Shown here piece after piece: positions 43,705 to 53,718 of a DNA stretch of 64,000 nucleotides. Position 1 is the stretch's first letter. Every line of letters starts with the position of its first letter. The notes beneath the pieces were generated by a model. That model searched no databases, was not told where the DNA came from, and saw only the letters and a program-made list of their open reading frames with translations. The DNA is taken from the NCBI GenBank assembly GCA_003194525.1, contig NBIV01000005.1, positions 310,001 to 374,000 on the forward strand. The letters are read 5' to 3'. Source of the DNA: Gracilariopsis chorda (taxonomy: Eukaryota > Rhodophyta > Florideophyceae > Gracilariales > Gracilariaceae). The position numbers were made by a program, and so were the translations under genes.

Positions 43705-45666
43705 ATGTCGGCCTCATCGGGTTCAAAAGCTCGAACCAAAGCGGAAGGGGAGCATCCGCTGCGTGGTGACCCATTAAACGTTTTGCCTGACGCTGTTTTT
43801 GTACCTCGTCGTCAACGCTCACGAGTTGTTCCAACTCCGCCGCGTTCTCCGTTACGGAAACCCAGTTTGCCACTAATTCCGACTCCTCCGACACTAATTC
43901 CGGAAGAAGCATCCGCTTTGCTTGAAGCTCACTCCGATGCTGACGACCCGTTGCTACTGGATTTAGCGCAGCGCATTGAAAGACCAGAGTCACCCCCCAG
44001 CGGTGAGGCATACGCCGCTGACATACACGCATTCTTGGCAGGATTGGACGACGACGAACGGGAAATACCGTCTGATGGAGTTATAGATCGTTCGGACGTT
44101 ACTCTTTTCCTTGCTCCTACTCAGCGCGGAGCTGGAGCCGGCGTTTACCTCGTCCGTTCCAGACGCAACTGGTCAATAGTGTCGAATCCAACACATGATG
44201 ACTATTACCTTGTTCGCCGATCAATTGCTGACTTTATGTGGCTGGATGATTGTCTCAGGGCTCGAAACGAAGGTGTTATCGTTCCTTCCCTGCCCTCACT
44301 AGCCTTTACTGGTCGTGTGAAGCATGGATATGCGTACGAGCATGAGCGTTTGAGAGGACTACAAGCTTTTCTGCGACGTGTTGCAACTCACGCGATACTA
44401 TCCACGAGGGAAGAGGTGCTTGCCTTCCTCGGTGCTCTAGGGGAAGAAGAATGGCAAAAAGTTAGACGGGAAACAATAAGCAACGAAAGCTCGATAACGT
44501 CGGCTTTGTTCGGAAGTTCAGTAGACGGGAACGCTGTGGACAAATTCGGTCGCTGGAGTGAAAAGTTCCTCTGGCAGACCGGCAGGCGTCTGAATAAAGC
44601 ACTAGTGTGGTTTCTTGAAGGAGACAGCTCCGAAGAACCAACAGAAAACTCTGCCGAGGCTAGAGTGGAAAGGCTGCATACCTATGTCAAGGAACTCGGT
44701 ACTTCTCTGGCATTTATTCGTCATGCCGCGGAGAAGCTTCACAAGCAAAGAGAAGCAGAGCGAAGTAGCACTGTTGCCATGCAGAACGCTCTTCACGAGC
44801 TAGGGAAAAGAGAGGGTGGGAAATTTGGTAATCAACTCGAACGAGTCAGGCTAGAGATTTCCTCTGAAAACGAGACTGGTTCCCGATCAATGGACTACAC
44901 CACTGCGGATCGAAAGCGGAGCGGTAGCGGTGGTGGTCTTCGTGATGAAGACAACAGTCGTGTGCACCTAAGCCCCAGACCACTATCTTATTCAGCATCA
45001 AGAGTTCGTACTATGCGAGATTCATTGGGGGCGGAGTCAAATATACATTCACAACGAGTAACGTTTGAACTTGGTGGCGTATCTCAGCGTGAAGAAGAGA
45101 ATAGTATTGCTGGTAGAGGAAGCATGGACGCCAGAAATACGGTGGTAACCACAATGCCAGTTGCACGCGTTGTGGATGAAGTGTTCAGAGACTATGAAGA
45201 GCGGGCAAGAGGTGCACAACGTATCATGAACGCGAGGAGAGAAGAACAGGATGCCTACGAACATGCGGTTGCGGTGTACACCAAGCTTCGTGATAAATTA
45301 GAAAGTCGAACGGGAAGCATGTGGGATGACCGAATAGAGACATCGAACCAAGGACTAGAAGGTCTAAAAAAAGAAGTCGGGAAAGCTTCGAATCGTCTGA
45401 AGGAGGTGCGAGAAAGGTATAAGAAGGTGGCGCTTTCTACAACAGATGAACTAAGGCGACTGCGAAGCGATATGCATGAGGATTTGTGCGAGGCTTTGCA
45501 TGTTATGGCTGTAGAACTGGGTCGACAACACGCTGCTCAAGCTGAGGCTTGGAAAGCTTTATCTCAATCCCTAAACGATTTTCGCAAGTCGTCAAAGACG
45601 AGCGGGGCTCCTAGCCCACCCAGTGGATCGGGTCCGTCACGGAACAGGACTCAGACCAACTTGTAA
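43705..45666 (+). CDS. PX-BAR sorting nexin (SNX1/Vps5-like)
   Basis: The 653-aa product starts at ATG (MSASSGSKAR). It should bind PI3P on endosomes and curve membrane as part of retromer or a SNX-BAR coat. A disordered Pro-rich N terminus (1-125) is followed by a PX domain (about 130-245) with the R-x-S-x-x-DF-x-WL block (VRRSIADFMWLDDCL), the proline-rich VPSLPS loop and the conserved Arg in ERLRGLQAFLRRV. The C-terminal half is helical, from DKFGRWSEKFLWQTGRRLNKAL (about 273) onward, as in a Vps5-type BAR domain. A Ser/Arg-rich, probably disordered insert of about 90 residues (about 390-480) interrupts it, which is unusual. The final helices (about 490-640) are rich in charged heptads. 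It converges on the AIF gene, 295 bp away. Confidence 0.85.
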   Translation: MSASSGSKARTKAEGEHPLRGDPLNVLPDAVFVPRRQRSRVVPTPPRSPLRKPSLPLIPTPPTLIPEEASALLEAHSDADDPLLLDLAQRIERPESPPSGEAYAADIHAFLAGLDDDEREIPSDGVIDRSDVTLFLAPTQRGAGAGVYLVRSRRNWSIVSNPTHDDYYLVRRSIADFMWLDDCLRARNEGVIVPSLPSLAFTGRVKHGYAYEHERLRGLQAFLRRVATHAILSTREEVLAFLGALGEEEWQKVRRETISNESSITSALFGSSVDGNAVDKFGRWSEKFLWQTGRRLNKALVWFLEGDSSEEPTENSAEARVERLHTYVKELGTSLAFIRHAAEKLHKQREAERSSTVAMQNALHELGKREGGKFGNQLERVRLEISSENETGSRSMDYTTADRKRSGSGGGLRDEDNSRVHLSPRPLSYSASRVRTMRDSLGAESNIHSQRVTFELGGVSQREEENSIAGRGSMDARNTVVTTMPVARVVDEVFRDYEERARGAQRIMNARREEQDAYEHAVAVYTKLRDKLESRTGSMWDDRIETSNQGLEGLKKEVGKASNRLKEVRERYKKVALSTTDELRRLRSDMHEDLCEALHVMAVELGRQHAAQAEAWKALSQSLNDFRKSSKTSGAPSPPSGSGPSRNRTQTNL

Positions 45667-45961
45667 AAATATCTCTTCCACCAAACTCATCGGCCTACAA
45701 AGACTAGTCTTCTTTTGTTCGTGTGAAGTATCCTTCATGAACGACAATCAGATAGTTTCGGGCCGTGCGAGCAGAGCTCGACAAACAATAGCGGGAAAGA
45801 GGAGATGGTGAGTAGAAACTCGGATGGACAGAATACGGGACGACCCGGCGATCAACTTCTCAACTGTTGCCATGCACGACGCATGGCCGCTTGGCATTCT
45901 ATTAATCGAAACAGAGAGTTCCCTGTAAAGCGGACTGGACTCGGCAAGGATAGTGGCGCTA

Positions 45962-47902
45962 CTAGGTTTGACCGGCGCTTCTCCGAAGAAGGTCTGAGTA
46001 AGCTCTGGACACCCTATCGCCTTTTGACTCTGAAGAAACTGCGCCAAACTTGTCATTCTCCACCCATAACAATTCTTCATCTCGTATTCTAACGGTTCTG
46101 GCAGGCTTATGCCGTCTCCAGATAACCCCCTTAGAATGCTTCAGCAGCTCAGAATGAGATCCTGTAAGAGCTTCATAATTTTTGTGCCGTTGCTCATGGG
46201 CATTGTCTTCAAGATTAACTATCTGCTCTTTTCTTTTCTTTTTACCATGTTCGGTGCCGCCAGAATCTCTTGGTGCCTGCTCTTCGTATCCCGTGAGCCC
46301 GAAACAATCTGTCACAAATGCATCCATTGTTTGTTCTAAGCTTGAACGGCTCATTGGATTCTTGCTCAACAGCGCTGCGGCTGCACTCTTTGCTTTTGCG
46401 ACATCTGTGATCTTCATGTGTGACGAACCCTCCCAGATTGCCACTCCTGTCACCAACAGCTTTTGGGTTGCGCCGCGATGGCTCAAAGGGGCAGGCCTAA
46501 CATAAATCACGGTGCCAATCTCTAATTGGCCACCGCATGTATGTTCACCACCTTGCCTTTCTCGCTTGAAGTAACCAAATGTTTCGTTTGATCCGCTCGC
46601 ATTGCCCACAACATGAATCTGAAGGTTTAATAAACTCAAATCAACAGTCATCCCCGGAGCCTGAGAGTAGGGTTCTCTTCCACCCATCATATTCATGGCG
46701 GCATGACGACCAGTGGATATTGCATGATCTGAGCTCCATCTTATGACGTCTGAAAGGCCCTTAGATGGGGTGGTGACGTCGATGGCCGAACCAGCAACAT
46801 AAATGTCACTCGCAACAGCAAGCTCGGGACTGACAGAGAAGCCCGCGTCTCCTCTGATTAAGTTCGGAGCATCAATTGGGATTTTTGACGTTAATGTTGG
46901 GGCAAAGATAACGTGATCAGTTCGGAAATCTACAATCGAGAATGCATCGAACACTGTTCCGATATGGACTTCTGCTTCAATACCACCGATACCGTCGGTG
47001 AGAGCTCTTCTTGCAACGACATATCTAATAGCGGAATATGATAATGTATCCACACCCCCATCACTCAGCCAGTGCAATCTTGCGAGTACATCCTGAGCAA
47101 CATAGCGCGGAAGGTATCTTGCCAAGAATGATGGTTCTGAATATGAAAATGTTACATCCGCTCCATGTTCAATCATTGCAGCCCCAACGATGGGAGACAT
47201 CCAACCACCCCCAACTATTGTGACGTGTCTTCGGTAATCAGGAACAGCGTTGCGCGTGCGGCCACTATCGTGGAATACATCATTAATTCGCCTCCAATCA
47301 GAGAGGGACTGCGCGCCGCTGACTAGCCCTGCAGCGTCTGCAGAAACGACCTTTCCGAGCGGAATATCAGGCATTTCACTGCCAACGGCTATTAGGCATC
47401 GCCTAAAGGATACTTGGTCACCGTTATCAAGAGTTGCTACTCGTCTTGTAGTATCAATTGATTCAACGCACGGACCGATAACAATTTCTGGCCCTTTGGA
47501 TGTAGGAAACGCAGACAGGATCTTGCCGACCAATGCAGAAAAGATGCCATTCTGTAGTTCAGTATTAGTGACTGATTCAGTATCAGAAGAAACATGACAG
47601 GGTCTCCACTCTGGAGCAACAAGTAAGAGATCAGAAGCTCTCTTTTTTTCGATGAATGTGTTCAATGCTTCTTGAGCCGCCACACCACCGCCGCAGATGA
47701 GATACTCGTATTCAGAACGCGACGGATGCTCGGCGCGTCCTTGAAGTCTTTCTCGTTGTTCTGCTGCGACAAAAGAAGATCCTAGTAGTCCTAGCGAAGC
47801 ACCCAAAACAACTGCGTATGAAAACGCAGACTCACTTGTTGAGACTGGAGAGTGTCGCGTTTTAAAAGTTAGTATGGACAACGAAAACCTCCCCGACCTC
47901 AT
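45962..47902 (-). CDS. Apoptosis-inducing-factor-like mitochondrial flavoprotein
   Basis: The 646-aa product is counted from the first ATG (MRSGRFSLSI). The frame is open four codons upstream from a GTG. The N terminus is basic (mitochondrial-type), then has one hydrophobic segment (about residues 29-47, SYAVVLGASLGLLGSSFVA), as in AIF anchored in the inner membrane. FAD-binding ICGGGVAAQEAL (about 69-80) and the AIF-like PEWRPC block follow, then NAD-binding VTIVGGGWMSPIVGAAM (about 227-243). SDIYVAGSAIDV and HAISTGRHAAMNMMG correspond to the second FAD motif and the C-terminal approach. The C-terminal domain is larger than in bacterial relatives and ends in a charged tail. In other eukaryotes AIF supports respiratory-complex assembly and can trigger cell death. 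Either role here is inference. Confidence 0.8.
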   Translation of the reverse strand: MRSGRFSLSILTFKTRHSPVSTSESAFSYAVVLGASLGLLGSSFVAAEQRERLQGRAEHPSRSEYEYLICGGGVAAQEALNTFIEKKRASDLLLVAPEWRPCHVSSDTESVTNTELQNGIFSALVGKILSAFPTSKGPEIVIGPCVESIDTTRRVATLDNGDQVSFRRCLIAVGSEMPDIPLGKVVSADAAGLVSGAQSLSDWRRINDVFHDSGRTRNAVPDYRRHVTIVGGGWMSPIVGAAMIEHGADVTFSYSEPSFLARYLPRYVAQDVLARLHWLSDGGVDTLSYSAIRYVVARRALTDGIGGIEAEVHIGTVFDAFSIVDFRTDHVIFAPTLTSKIPIDAPNLIRGDAGFSVSPELAVASDIYVAGSAIDVTTPSKGLSDVIRWSSDHAISTGRHAAMNMMGGREPYSQAPGMTVDLSLLNLQIHVVGNASGSNETFGYFKRERQGGEHTCGGQLEIGTVIYVRPAPLSHRGATQKLLVTGVAIWEGSSHMKITDVAKAKSAAAALLSKNPMSRSSLEQTMDAFVTDCFGLTGYEEQAPRDSGGTEHGKKKRKEQIVNLEDNAHEQRHKNYEALTGSHSELLKHSKGVIWRRHKPARTVRIRDEELLWVENDKFGAVSSESKGDRVSRAYSDLLRRSAGQT

Positions 47903-48506
47903 GATATTCTCCACATTATCTAAAGATAAATTGGGATGAGAGTAAAGGCGTTGTTACAGAAACACGTCAACGCGGCGTCGGTTCAAAGCTCCGTCCGTTC
48001 TGCTCGAAATTGGGAAGGCAAGTCCGGCTTAATGAGACCTTAACAGTGGGTTGAAGCGGACCTGCCCATGCCGATGTGGGCAGACGTCGGAAGTGAATGG
48101 CTCTTGTTCAAAGCTCCAGGGGTGGCAAATGAGCACTGCCACCGACGTTTTTTTGAAGTAAACGAAATAACAGTACTGATACAGTATCGGACCTTGCCGA
48201 GTGGGATAGTCAGCCTTCTCGTCGGAACGTGGAGTAAAAAGCTTCCTCATCTCTCCGAAGCACGCTGGATAGGTTAAATGGCGCAAGCTGGCGGCATTGG
48301 TCGACGAGTACCCATGCCGAATGCCTTTTGTCTCTGCGATTATGGGATGGCCTTGGGATTACAATTCTCACATACAGAAGCGATCGCTCCGCGACCATGA
48401 TGCCCAGGAGAACCCCTGCCGATGGGGAGTCGCTTCCCGGGTGATTTGCGTTAAACTTGCGTCCCTATTAGCTATCTGAATGTCTACGAACTTTCTTCTC
48501 GGATTC
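47903..48506. other. Spacer between AIF-like and HEATR6-like genes
   Basis: Both neighbours are on the minus strand. The stretch includes the AIF promoter and the HEATR6 3' end. Short open frames on both strands have no recognisable features. Confidence 0.55.
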
Positions 48507-51266
48507 CTATCGGAATTCGTCACATTGCTGCAGGGAGACTTTAGGCGGTCCTACCAATCGCACCGACCCCGCTTTGCTCACCTGAACATCCTGTTCTTCA
48601 CTTACTGCTCTGGCTTGGTTGACAACTCCCCGCAATCGAAAAATCTTTTCCATGACTACTCGCATTGCATCGGGGCTTGTCTCCATGAAAAGGAACTCAC
48701 TCTCGCTTGAAGCCCCCATGGCGTAACTGGGGATAGACAGATAGGTAGAAACGCAACTAATGAGAACTTTTGAATCCCATTCCTTTTCCCAGTTGCTGGC
48801 GAGGGTCGCGAGAGAATCATTAGGAGTCCTCAGAAAAGTCTCGAAGACGAGCTCTCCAAGCGTATTCTGTAGGATACGTTGTTGTGTTTTTGTATTCTTT
48901 GCGGTCGCTCCCTTCTGCACATCAGAGACGACGGCAAGATGGCATTTGATGCAGTTTCTAATTACTCGTATCCGGGCATGGTCTGCACTGCTTTGTGCCA
49001 TGACCGATAGCAATGATGTTGCTGCGCATATTTGTATTCGAAGGTTGTTCTTCGGACTTACGGCGTCAATGATAACGTCAAGGATACAGTCAAACCATTT
49101 TAGCGGTGTTTTTCTCGGCCCTCCTTCATCAACAGATATTATGCTTCCCAGTGCTTTGCAACAGCAACATCGAAGATTCACCGTTTCGGAATCATTCTGG
49201 ACAAGTTCGCACAGCAACCTAAAAAGGTTCATTTCCTCTTTTCCGAAAGATTCCATTCTTGCCTCCGACTCGCCCAACATCACGAGGGTACGAAAGAGAC
49301 AAACAATCAAACCGATTGCAGCCGTCTTATTCGATTCTGTATTAGCACGATCTGAGGCCGACTTAGATTCTGTAGAAGTATTCGTGAGGCGAAGGCACTG
49401 CAATGTCTCCACTGCAAAAAGAGTCGCATCCTCGAGTACTGTCAACAGTTCACCGTTGCGCCATCGATCTCGATTCGGTAAAAGTATGTCAACGAGTATG
49501 GTCATCGAAGACATGCAGAACCTTGCAATAAGACTGCCATCCTTTCCAGAGCTGCGCATTGTGTTGAACAAGAATTTGAAGGTAGTAAGAGGAAAGTCTT
49601 GCTGAACTTCGGGATGAGCAAAAACTAGGGCACGAATCGCAGCCGCACGGACGGAGTCGCTCGCAGTGCTGGCGAGGTGCTTCATTCTGTGGACAGCGTT
49701 CTCTACAACAGCCTCCAATTCATGCTTGCAGCTGTAACGTGGAGCAGCAAGTGCTGAAGCACCTTCGGCAATAGCTGAATGGAATTGCAACAGCAATCGC
49801 ACTGCGGTAACAGCTGATGTGCACAGGATCCGGTTGTCAGTTTCAAGGCAGCTCTCAATCAAGAAGTGATACACATCAAGTACAACAGGAATGCGCTCCA
49901 GCAACACAGAGTCTTCCAAGTCCAATACTTTGGGGCGTCGTAGGGTAGCGGTAAGAAAGGTGTCGAAAACCCGAACGGCGTGTAGCGCGATGTCCTGATT
50001 TGAACACAAATCGCGAAGCTGATTTCTGATCATGAACCAAGAGTTAGAAAAGAGGTCAGCTCTTGCGTCAACGATTGCACGCAAAGAGGCCAGCAACTCT
50101 GCAACGGGTTGGCTGGAATCTAAAGAGGTCGTGATTCTTGATACAGTTGTATTTACAAAGCATGGTTCTAGAAGCACTGCAGACGTGGAAAGTGCATTCC
50201 CAAGGGCACTAGCACACGCAATCCGCGCAGTTAGATCTGTCCGAGACTGGTCCAAAGCTCTGTGAAGGAGTGCTTCTAATATTGTTTGAATCGGAAGACC
50301 CGATAAGCCCTCAGCAGACATCGCATAGAAAAGCTGAGCTGTGAGACGAGCAAGCTTGGCAACTATGACACCGTCGGTTTCTTTCTGTAGACAGACTGAC
50401 AAAATGGGAATCAGATTTCGACAACAGTTTCGTACCTGATCACTGGTGGTGGTGAAGGCATGCTTGTGTGCGGGAGAAACACTTCTTGAGTTGCGGATGA
50501 AAGTTGTGCTCCCTGATATTAATGTAGTTATGGCAGTGACTGCAAGCGAGCGGACTTCGGTCTGTGAGTCGTGTAAGATGAGAGTGGCAAGGTTGTCAGA
50601 TCCGGAGCCAGTGGCACTTGGCGCCATTGGTCGTGATGGCAGCAGCTGGATCCAGTACTTTGTCAAAGGTCTTGAAACGAGTTCAGCCAGAAGATTAAGC
50701 AGGCGCAGAGCATGTGGGCGTACTAAATACATAGAAGTTGGCAACGATGAGCTAATGTTCAATCCACCATCGGTTGGAGAGGACAAACTTAGCATGGAGT
50801 GGCGGGCCTTAAAGATGGCAGTCCGAAGGACTGTGATTAATGTGGGTAGAGCTCGCGCAAACTCATCGCGTGCGACTTCGTCATGGGGCTTAGACTGTCC
50901 TAGAAACAAGACGGCGCGGATACAAACCGATAGGGCTGCTGTGTCTTGCGCCTGGGGGGAGAGAGACGTCTTCTCAGCTAAGGTGCACAGCAAAGGGAGT
51001 GTTTCAAAGCATGGGAGCAGAGCATGCAGAAAGTTTGCGAGACATAGGTGAAGTTTTGGATCAGTTTCGGTGGAAAGCACACGGAAGAAGGGACGAAGTT
51101 GTTCAGCAGTTGGTTGCTCAGTTCCTAGCAAGGGCGTAATGAAGGACGACTCTGGAAGGCACTCCTGTAGTTGTGCTGCGGTAGCAGACTGGTCATGGGA
51201 AGTATTTTTGACACCTTTGGTTGATGAAGCTGCATGTCCTCGGCGGCGCATACGCGCACGGGTCAT
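48507..51266 (-). CDS. HEATR6: HEAT-repeat protein, HEATR6 family (DUF4042)
   Basis: The 919-aa product starts at ATG (MTRARMRRRG). The protein is helical throughout. The DUF4042 region that defines HEATR6 lies at about residues 185-360, including RPHALRLLNLLAELVSRPLT, LILHDSQTEVRSLAVTAITTLI and the following GSTTF block. Further HEAT-like helices continue to the C terminus (ASALGNAL, AAAIRALVFAHPEV, RCCCCKALGSII). The first 25 residues are basic and Ser-rich. The molecular role of HEATR6 is not settled; HEAT solenoids usually serve as scaffolds. It is one open frame over 2.7 kb, which argues strongly for a real intronless gene. It is transcribed divergently from the BORCS8-like gene. Confidence 0.85.
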   Translation of the reverse strand: MTRARMRRRGHAASSTKGVKNTSHDQSATAAQLQECLPESSFITPLLGTEQPTAEQLRPFFRVLSTETDPKLHLCLANFLHALLPCFETLPLLCTLAEKTSLSPQAQDTAALSVCIRAVLFLGQSKPHDEVARDEFARALPTLITVLRTAIFKARHSMLSLSSPTDGGLNISSSLPTSMYLVRPHALRLLNLLAELVSRPLTKYWIQLLPSRPMAPSATGSGSDNLATLILHDSQTEVRSLAVTAITTLISGSTTFIRNSRSVSPAHKHAFTTTSDQVRNCCRNLIPILSVCLQKETDGVIVAKLARLTAQLFYAMSAEGLSGLPIQTILEALLHRALDQSRTDLTARIACASALGNALSTSAVLLEPCFVNTTVSRITTSLDSSQPVAELLASLRAIVDARADLFSNSWFMIRNQLRDLCSNQDIALHAVRVFDTFLTATLRRPKVLDLEDSVLLERIPVVLDVYHFLIESCLETDNRILCTSAVTAVRLLLQFHSAIAEGASALAAPRYSCKHELEAVVENAVHRMKHLASTASDSVRAAAIRALVFAHPEVQQDFPLTTFKFLFNTMRSSGKDGSLIARFCMSSMTILVDILLPNRDRWRNGELLTVLEDATLFAVETLQCLRLTNTSTESKSASDRANTESNKTAAIGLIVCLFRTLVMLGESEARMESFGKEEMNLFRLLCELVQNDSETVNLRCCCCKALGSIISVDEGGPRKTPLKWFDCILDVIIDAVSPKNNLRIQICAATSLLSVMAQSSADHARIRVIRNCIKCHLAVVSDVQKGATAKNTKTQQRILQNTLGELVFETFLRTPNDSLATLASNWEKEWDSKVLISCVSTYLSIPSYAMGASSESEFLFMETSPDAMRVVMEKIFRLRGVVNQARAVSEEQDVQVSKAGSVRLVGPPKVSLQQCDEFR

Positions 51267-51810
51267 TTTCGATGCCGCTCCAAGATTTAGTTGGTCTGAG
51301 AAGGGAACGGCGCACCCTCTCTGTCTGGGATATCTCAGATGACTGAGCGCAGTGTCTCAAGGATAGCCGAAACACCCCAGAGACCGCGTCAGAACCACTG
51401 CTGTCTTGATTACCATAGCACAACGGTAGTACAAACTTTGTACCGGTACAACGGTACCAACGGTACAGTAGACCGCTAGTAGCGATCCTAACTCTTTACC
51501 CTTCGGTAGTACAGTATGCAGATACAGTGCAAGGATGCGAATAACAGTAGGCACTCCGCAGACACGGGGCGGAATAAAGCTTTTGAAAAAGGAGTCGTTA
51601 ATACGTCGTGCGCGCATTCTTTCTAGAGGTCATCCGCCCTGACCCTTTGGAAAGACGCGGCGCGAAGAGTTAGCCGGCAGACCCTTTCCCTCGGATGACG
51701 ATATTTCGTCGTCTTTCCTCTTCCTTTTGACCTGAAACCTATCGCCATTATCCTCGCCCCAGCTCTGAGCTATCAGCCTCGACCTTATCACACATCCCGT
51801 CTGAAGCAAA
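51267..51810. other. Divergent promoter region with palindromes
   Basis: The spacer lies between the starts of the HEATR6-like and BORCS8-like genes. At 51,425-51,475 lies a run of GTAC palindromes (GTACAAACTTTGTACCGGTAC, then AACGGTACCAACGGTACAG). No protein gene is supported. Confidence 0.6.
51425..51475. repeat. GGTACC palindrome block
   Basis: ACAAACTTTGTACCGGTACA and ACGGTACCAACGGTAC are overlapping self-complementary motifs. ACAAACTTTGTAC also occurs at about 39,710. Confidence 0.75.
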
Positions 51811-52137
51811 ATGCAGGCTTCGAACCCAAAAAACCCAACACACAGACCCACGCTGTCCTCCCGCCTTTCCCGCACAGTTCCGCAGTACTTTGTGCGCCTC
51901 ACAAATGAGCCTTCGAACGGTTTACACTACATAGTTCGCCACGCACAAGAGCGTACCGCCCCGACGCTGACTGCTGTCTCACAACAACTACAGCGGCGAT
52001 CTCGCACTCTATCACTGGCAACCATTGACGCAGCAGATGCCACATCCATTCTCGGTGATGACATGCGTGCAGCGGCCGAATCGCTTACCCGAATCAAAGA
52101 TACTTTGTCAGCCGTCTTGTCTGACGATGCTGTTTGA
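51811..52137 (+). CDS. BORCS8-like (MEF2BNB) small subunit protein
   Basis: The 108-aa product starts at ATG (MQASNPKNPT). After a basic, Ser/Thr-rich N terminus, the segment LTNEPSNGLHYIVRHAQERT (about residues 30-49) matches the BORCS8 signature, in which ANEPS-AL leads into an amphipathic helix VRRSLPELA. A second helix follows (TIDAADATSILGDDMRAAAE). In animals BORCS8 is one of the eight subunits of BORC, which recruits ARL8 to lysosomes and late endosomes. The length is typical (animal members about 120 aa). The match rests on a short motif read by eye, so the assignment is moderate. It is transcribed away from HEATR6. Confidence 0.6.
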   Translation: MQASNPKNPTHRPTLSSRLSRTVPQYFVRLTNEPSNGLHYIVRHAQERTAPTLTAVSQQLQRRSRTLSLATIDAADATSILGDDMRAAAESLTRIKDTLSAVLSDDAV

Positions 52138-52216
52138 AGAAACACAATGCGATCAGCTTAAAACACACACAAGCACATTTCGTTTTTATTGACTATGAGT
52201 GATGCTTCATGAGTGG

Positions 52217-52564
52217 ATGATCACTATACAAGACAAAAGTTATCTCTGGCGTACTACTTCACAGCTTGACGTAATACTAACCGAGAAAACCGAAAGCATA
52301 AAATGCACCTGAGTGCTCATACGACGAACGAATGCAAACGCTGAAGCCTGAAAGACTGCCCCACGCAATACAGGAAATGAACCTCATATCCACGTTGGTC
52401 CACCTGCCTTCTGTTATCAGATTAGTGCTGTCCCAAACAATCCATTGATTGCGCATACCAAGTCCCACGCGCTTGTCGATGCCTTCAATGCTACTTGGGA
52501 AAAAAGAATGGGAAAAATGGGACAGATTGCAAAGATGGACGCCACCTGGCCAGAAGGAATGTAA
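52217..52564 (+). CDS. Candidate two-exon small gene, unknown
   Basis: The open stretch 52,352-52,564 reads as very protein-like sequence ending in a stop (EPHIHVGPPAFCYQISAV, KSHALVDAFNATWEKRMGK, IAKMDATWPEGM) but has no good start. A possible first exon is 52,217-52,250 (MITIQDKSYLW), joined to 52,374-52,564 by an intron that starts GTACTA, contains TACTAAC and ends CAG. The phase fits and gives about 74 aa. The TACTAAC is rather far (about 93 bases) from the acceptor. I do not recognise the product. A minus-strand hydrophobic frame over the same bases is the alternative. Confidence 0.35.
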
Positions 52565-52804
52565 CTGAGAGAGTAGTATACAACTAGAAGTCTAGGTGGT
52601 CCTAACGCTCCACTAAGGGCCAGGGATTTGCTACAAAGGTTTAATAAACTGAGTAGCGAGATCGAACCTAAGAAAAGATACATGCTCGTAAGCGCAAGAA
52701 TATGCCCATCGTCGTCCACATCGCTTCGGCACGGGTGGAGCAGTTAAAATGCAGAGCGCTCAGCCGAATTGTGCCTTTCAAAATCGCGAGGCCAAGAGTT
52801 AACA

Positions 52805-53488
52805 ATGCAGTCCACGTCAAGCCGTATGTTTCATTCAAGGTTCGAGATTCCGGGTCCGGGTATGTTGAATGAGGTTCGGTTTGTCAAAGGAGTGGGTCAG
52901 CTTGTATCGCAGATCCCCGTTCTCCACGCAGATATCCTATTATTCTGCGAAAGAAGGCGCTTGAGTCGGGAAACTCTAGCAAATGAACGTGATGATACTC
53001 GTACGATCCTTTTCGGACCTTCAGGATTACGTCTCAGCGCTCTCCTCTCGTATATTCTTTCTCGTTTCGTAGCGTTAGACCGAGATCGCCTGCGCCGAAC
53101 GACACCAGAAGAGTACGTTGGCATCTTCATCTTCATACCGTTTATGCAGACCCCATGATGCATGAATCCTTTGAACGTCGCATTCTTTTTGTGACCGCCA
53201 CACGAACATCTATTTGGTATCTGCGACAGCCAGTCCGATCATACCTAGTGGTAATTGCTTGCGCGGAACTGGGCTTACCACACACATATACCATTTGTTT
53301 GCTTTCCTGTTTGTTTGGTAATGTTGCTGAACAGGCTTCTTGACGAGAAACCGTTTCGACACTGGTTAGCCCTCCAACCTTTCACCCCACCTCATTTTCG
53401 CGGCTTACGTTTCAAAGATTTCAAGTGCCTGTACGCCAAAGCGCATGTTACCCCGCCAACTTTAATTTGTCATAGGGATACGGGTTAG
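52805..53488 (+). CDS. Candidate gene of unknown function, possibly two exons
   Basis: The first ATG frame (52,805-53,158) gives 117 residues with helical, mixed-charge sequence (MLNEVRFVKGVGQLVSQI, LRLSALLSYILSRFVALDRD). Inside it a GTACGT donor at 53,113, identical to the donor of the confirmed intron, follows RTTPEE. Joining it to an AG near 53,336 keeps the phase and would add about 50 residues (LLDEKPFRHWLALQPF). Without splicing the frame simply ends at 53,158. No family is recognised. Low confidence in both structure and gene status. Confidence 0.3.
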
Positions 53489-53718
53489 CATCTATGCTAT
53501 AGAACAGGCTGTGGTTGCTGCCCCGCATTACTGAAAACCTCCCTGATATAAACAGGTTCCGAATAATGCGGAGCGTAGTCTTCGCACTCTACGTCCTTCA
53601 AAGTCGTATGGGACCCTCATCGCTATCGACATGATTCAAAGAAACGACGCTTACATGGGCGACGCCATGCAATGGCTCGGCTGAATAGTAGCGGGTGTGC
53701 CGACTCATTCGCATGAAG

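Noticed and set aside
48760-49605. 281-codon plus-strand frame
   Set aside because: It is the antisense shadow of the HEATR6-like gene, whose protein is clearly conserved on the other strand.
52417-52719. Minus-strand 100-codon hydrophobic frame
   Set aside because: It overlaps the more protein-like plus-strand stretch, and its Leu/Ser-rich content is typical of shadow frames.
52840-52870. GGTTCGAGATTCC, reminiscent of a tRNA T-arm
   Set aside because: The flanking bases cannot form the stem or an acceptor. No tRNA was found anywhere in the window.
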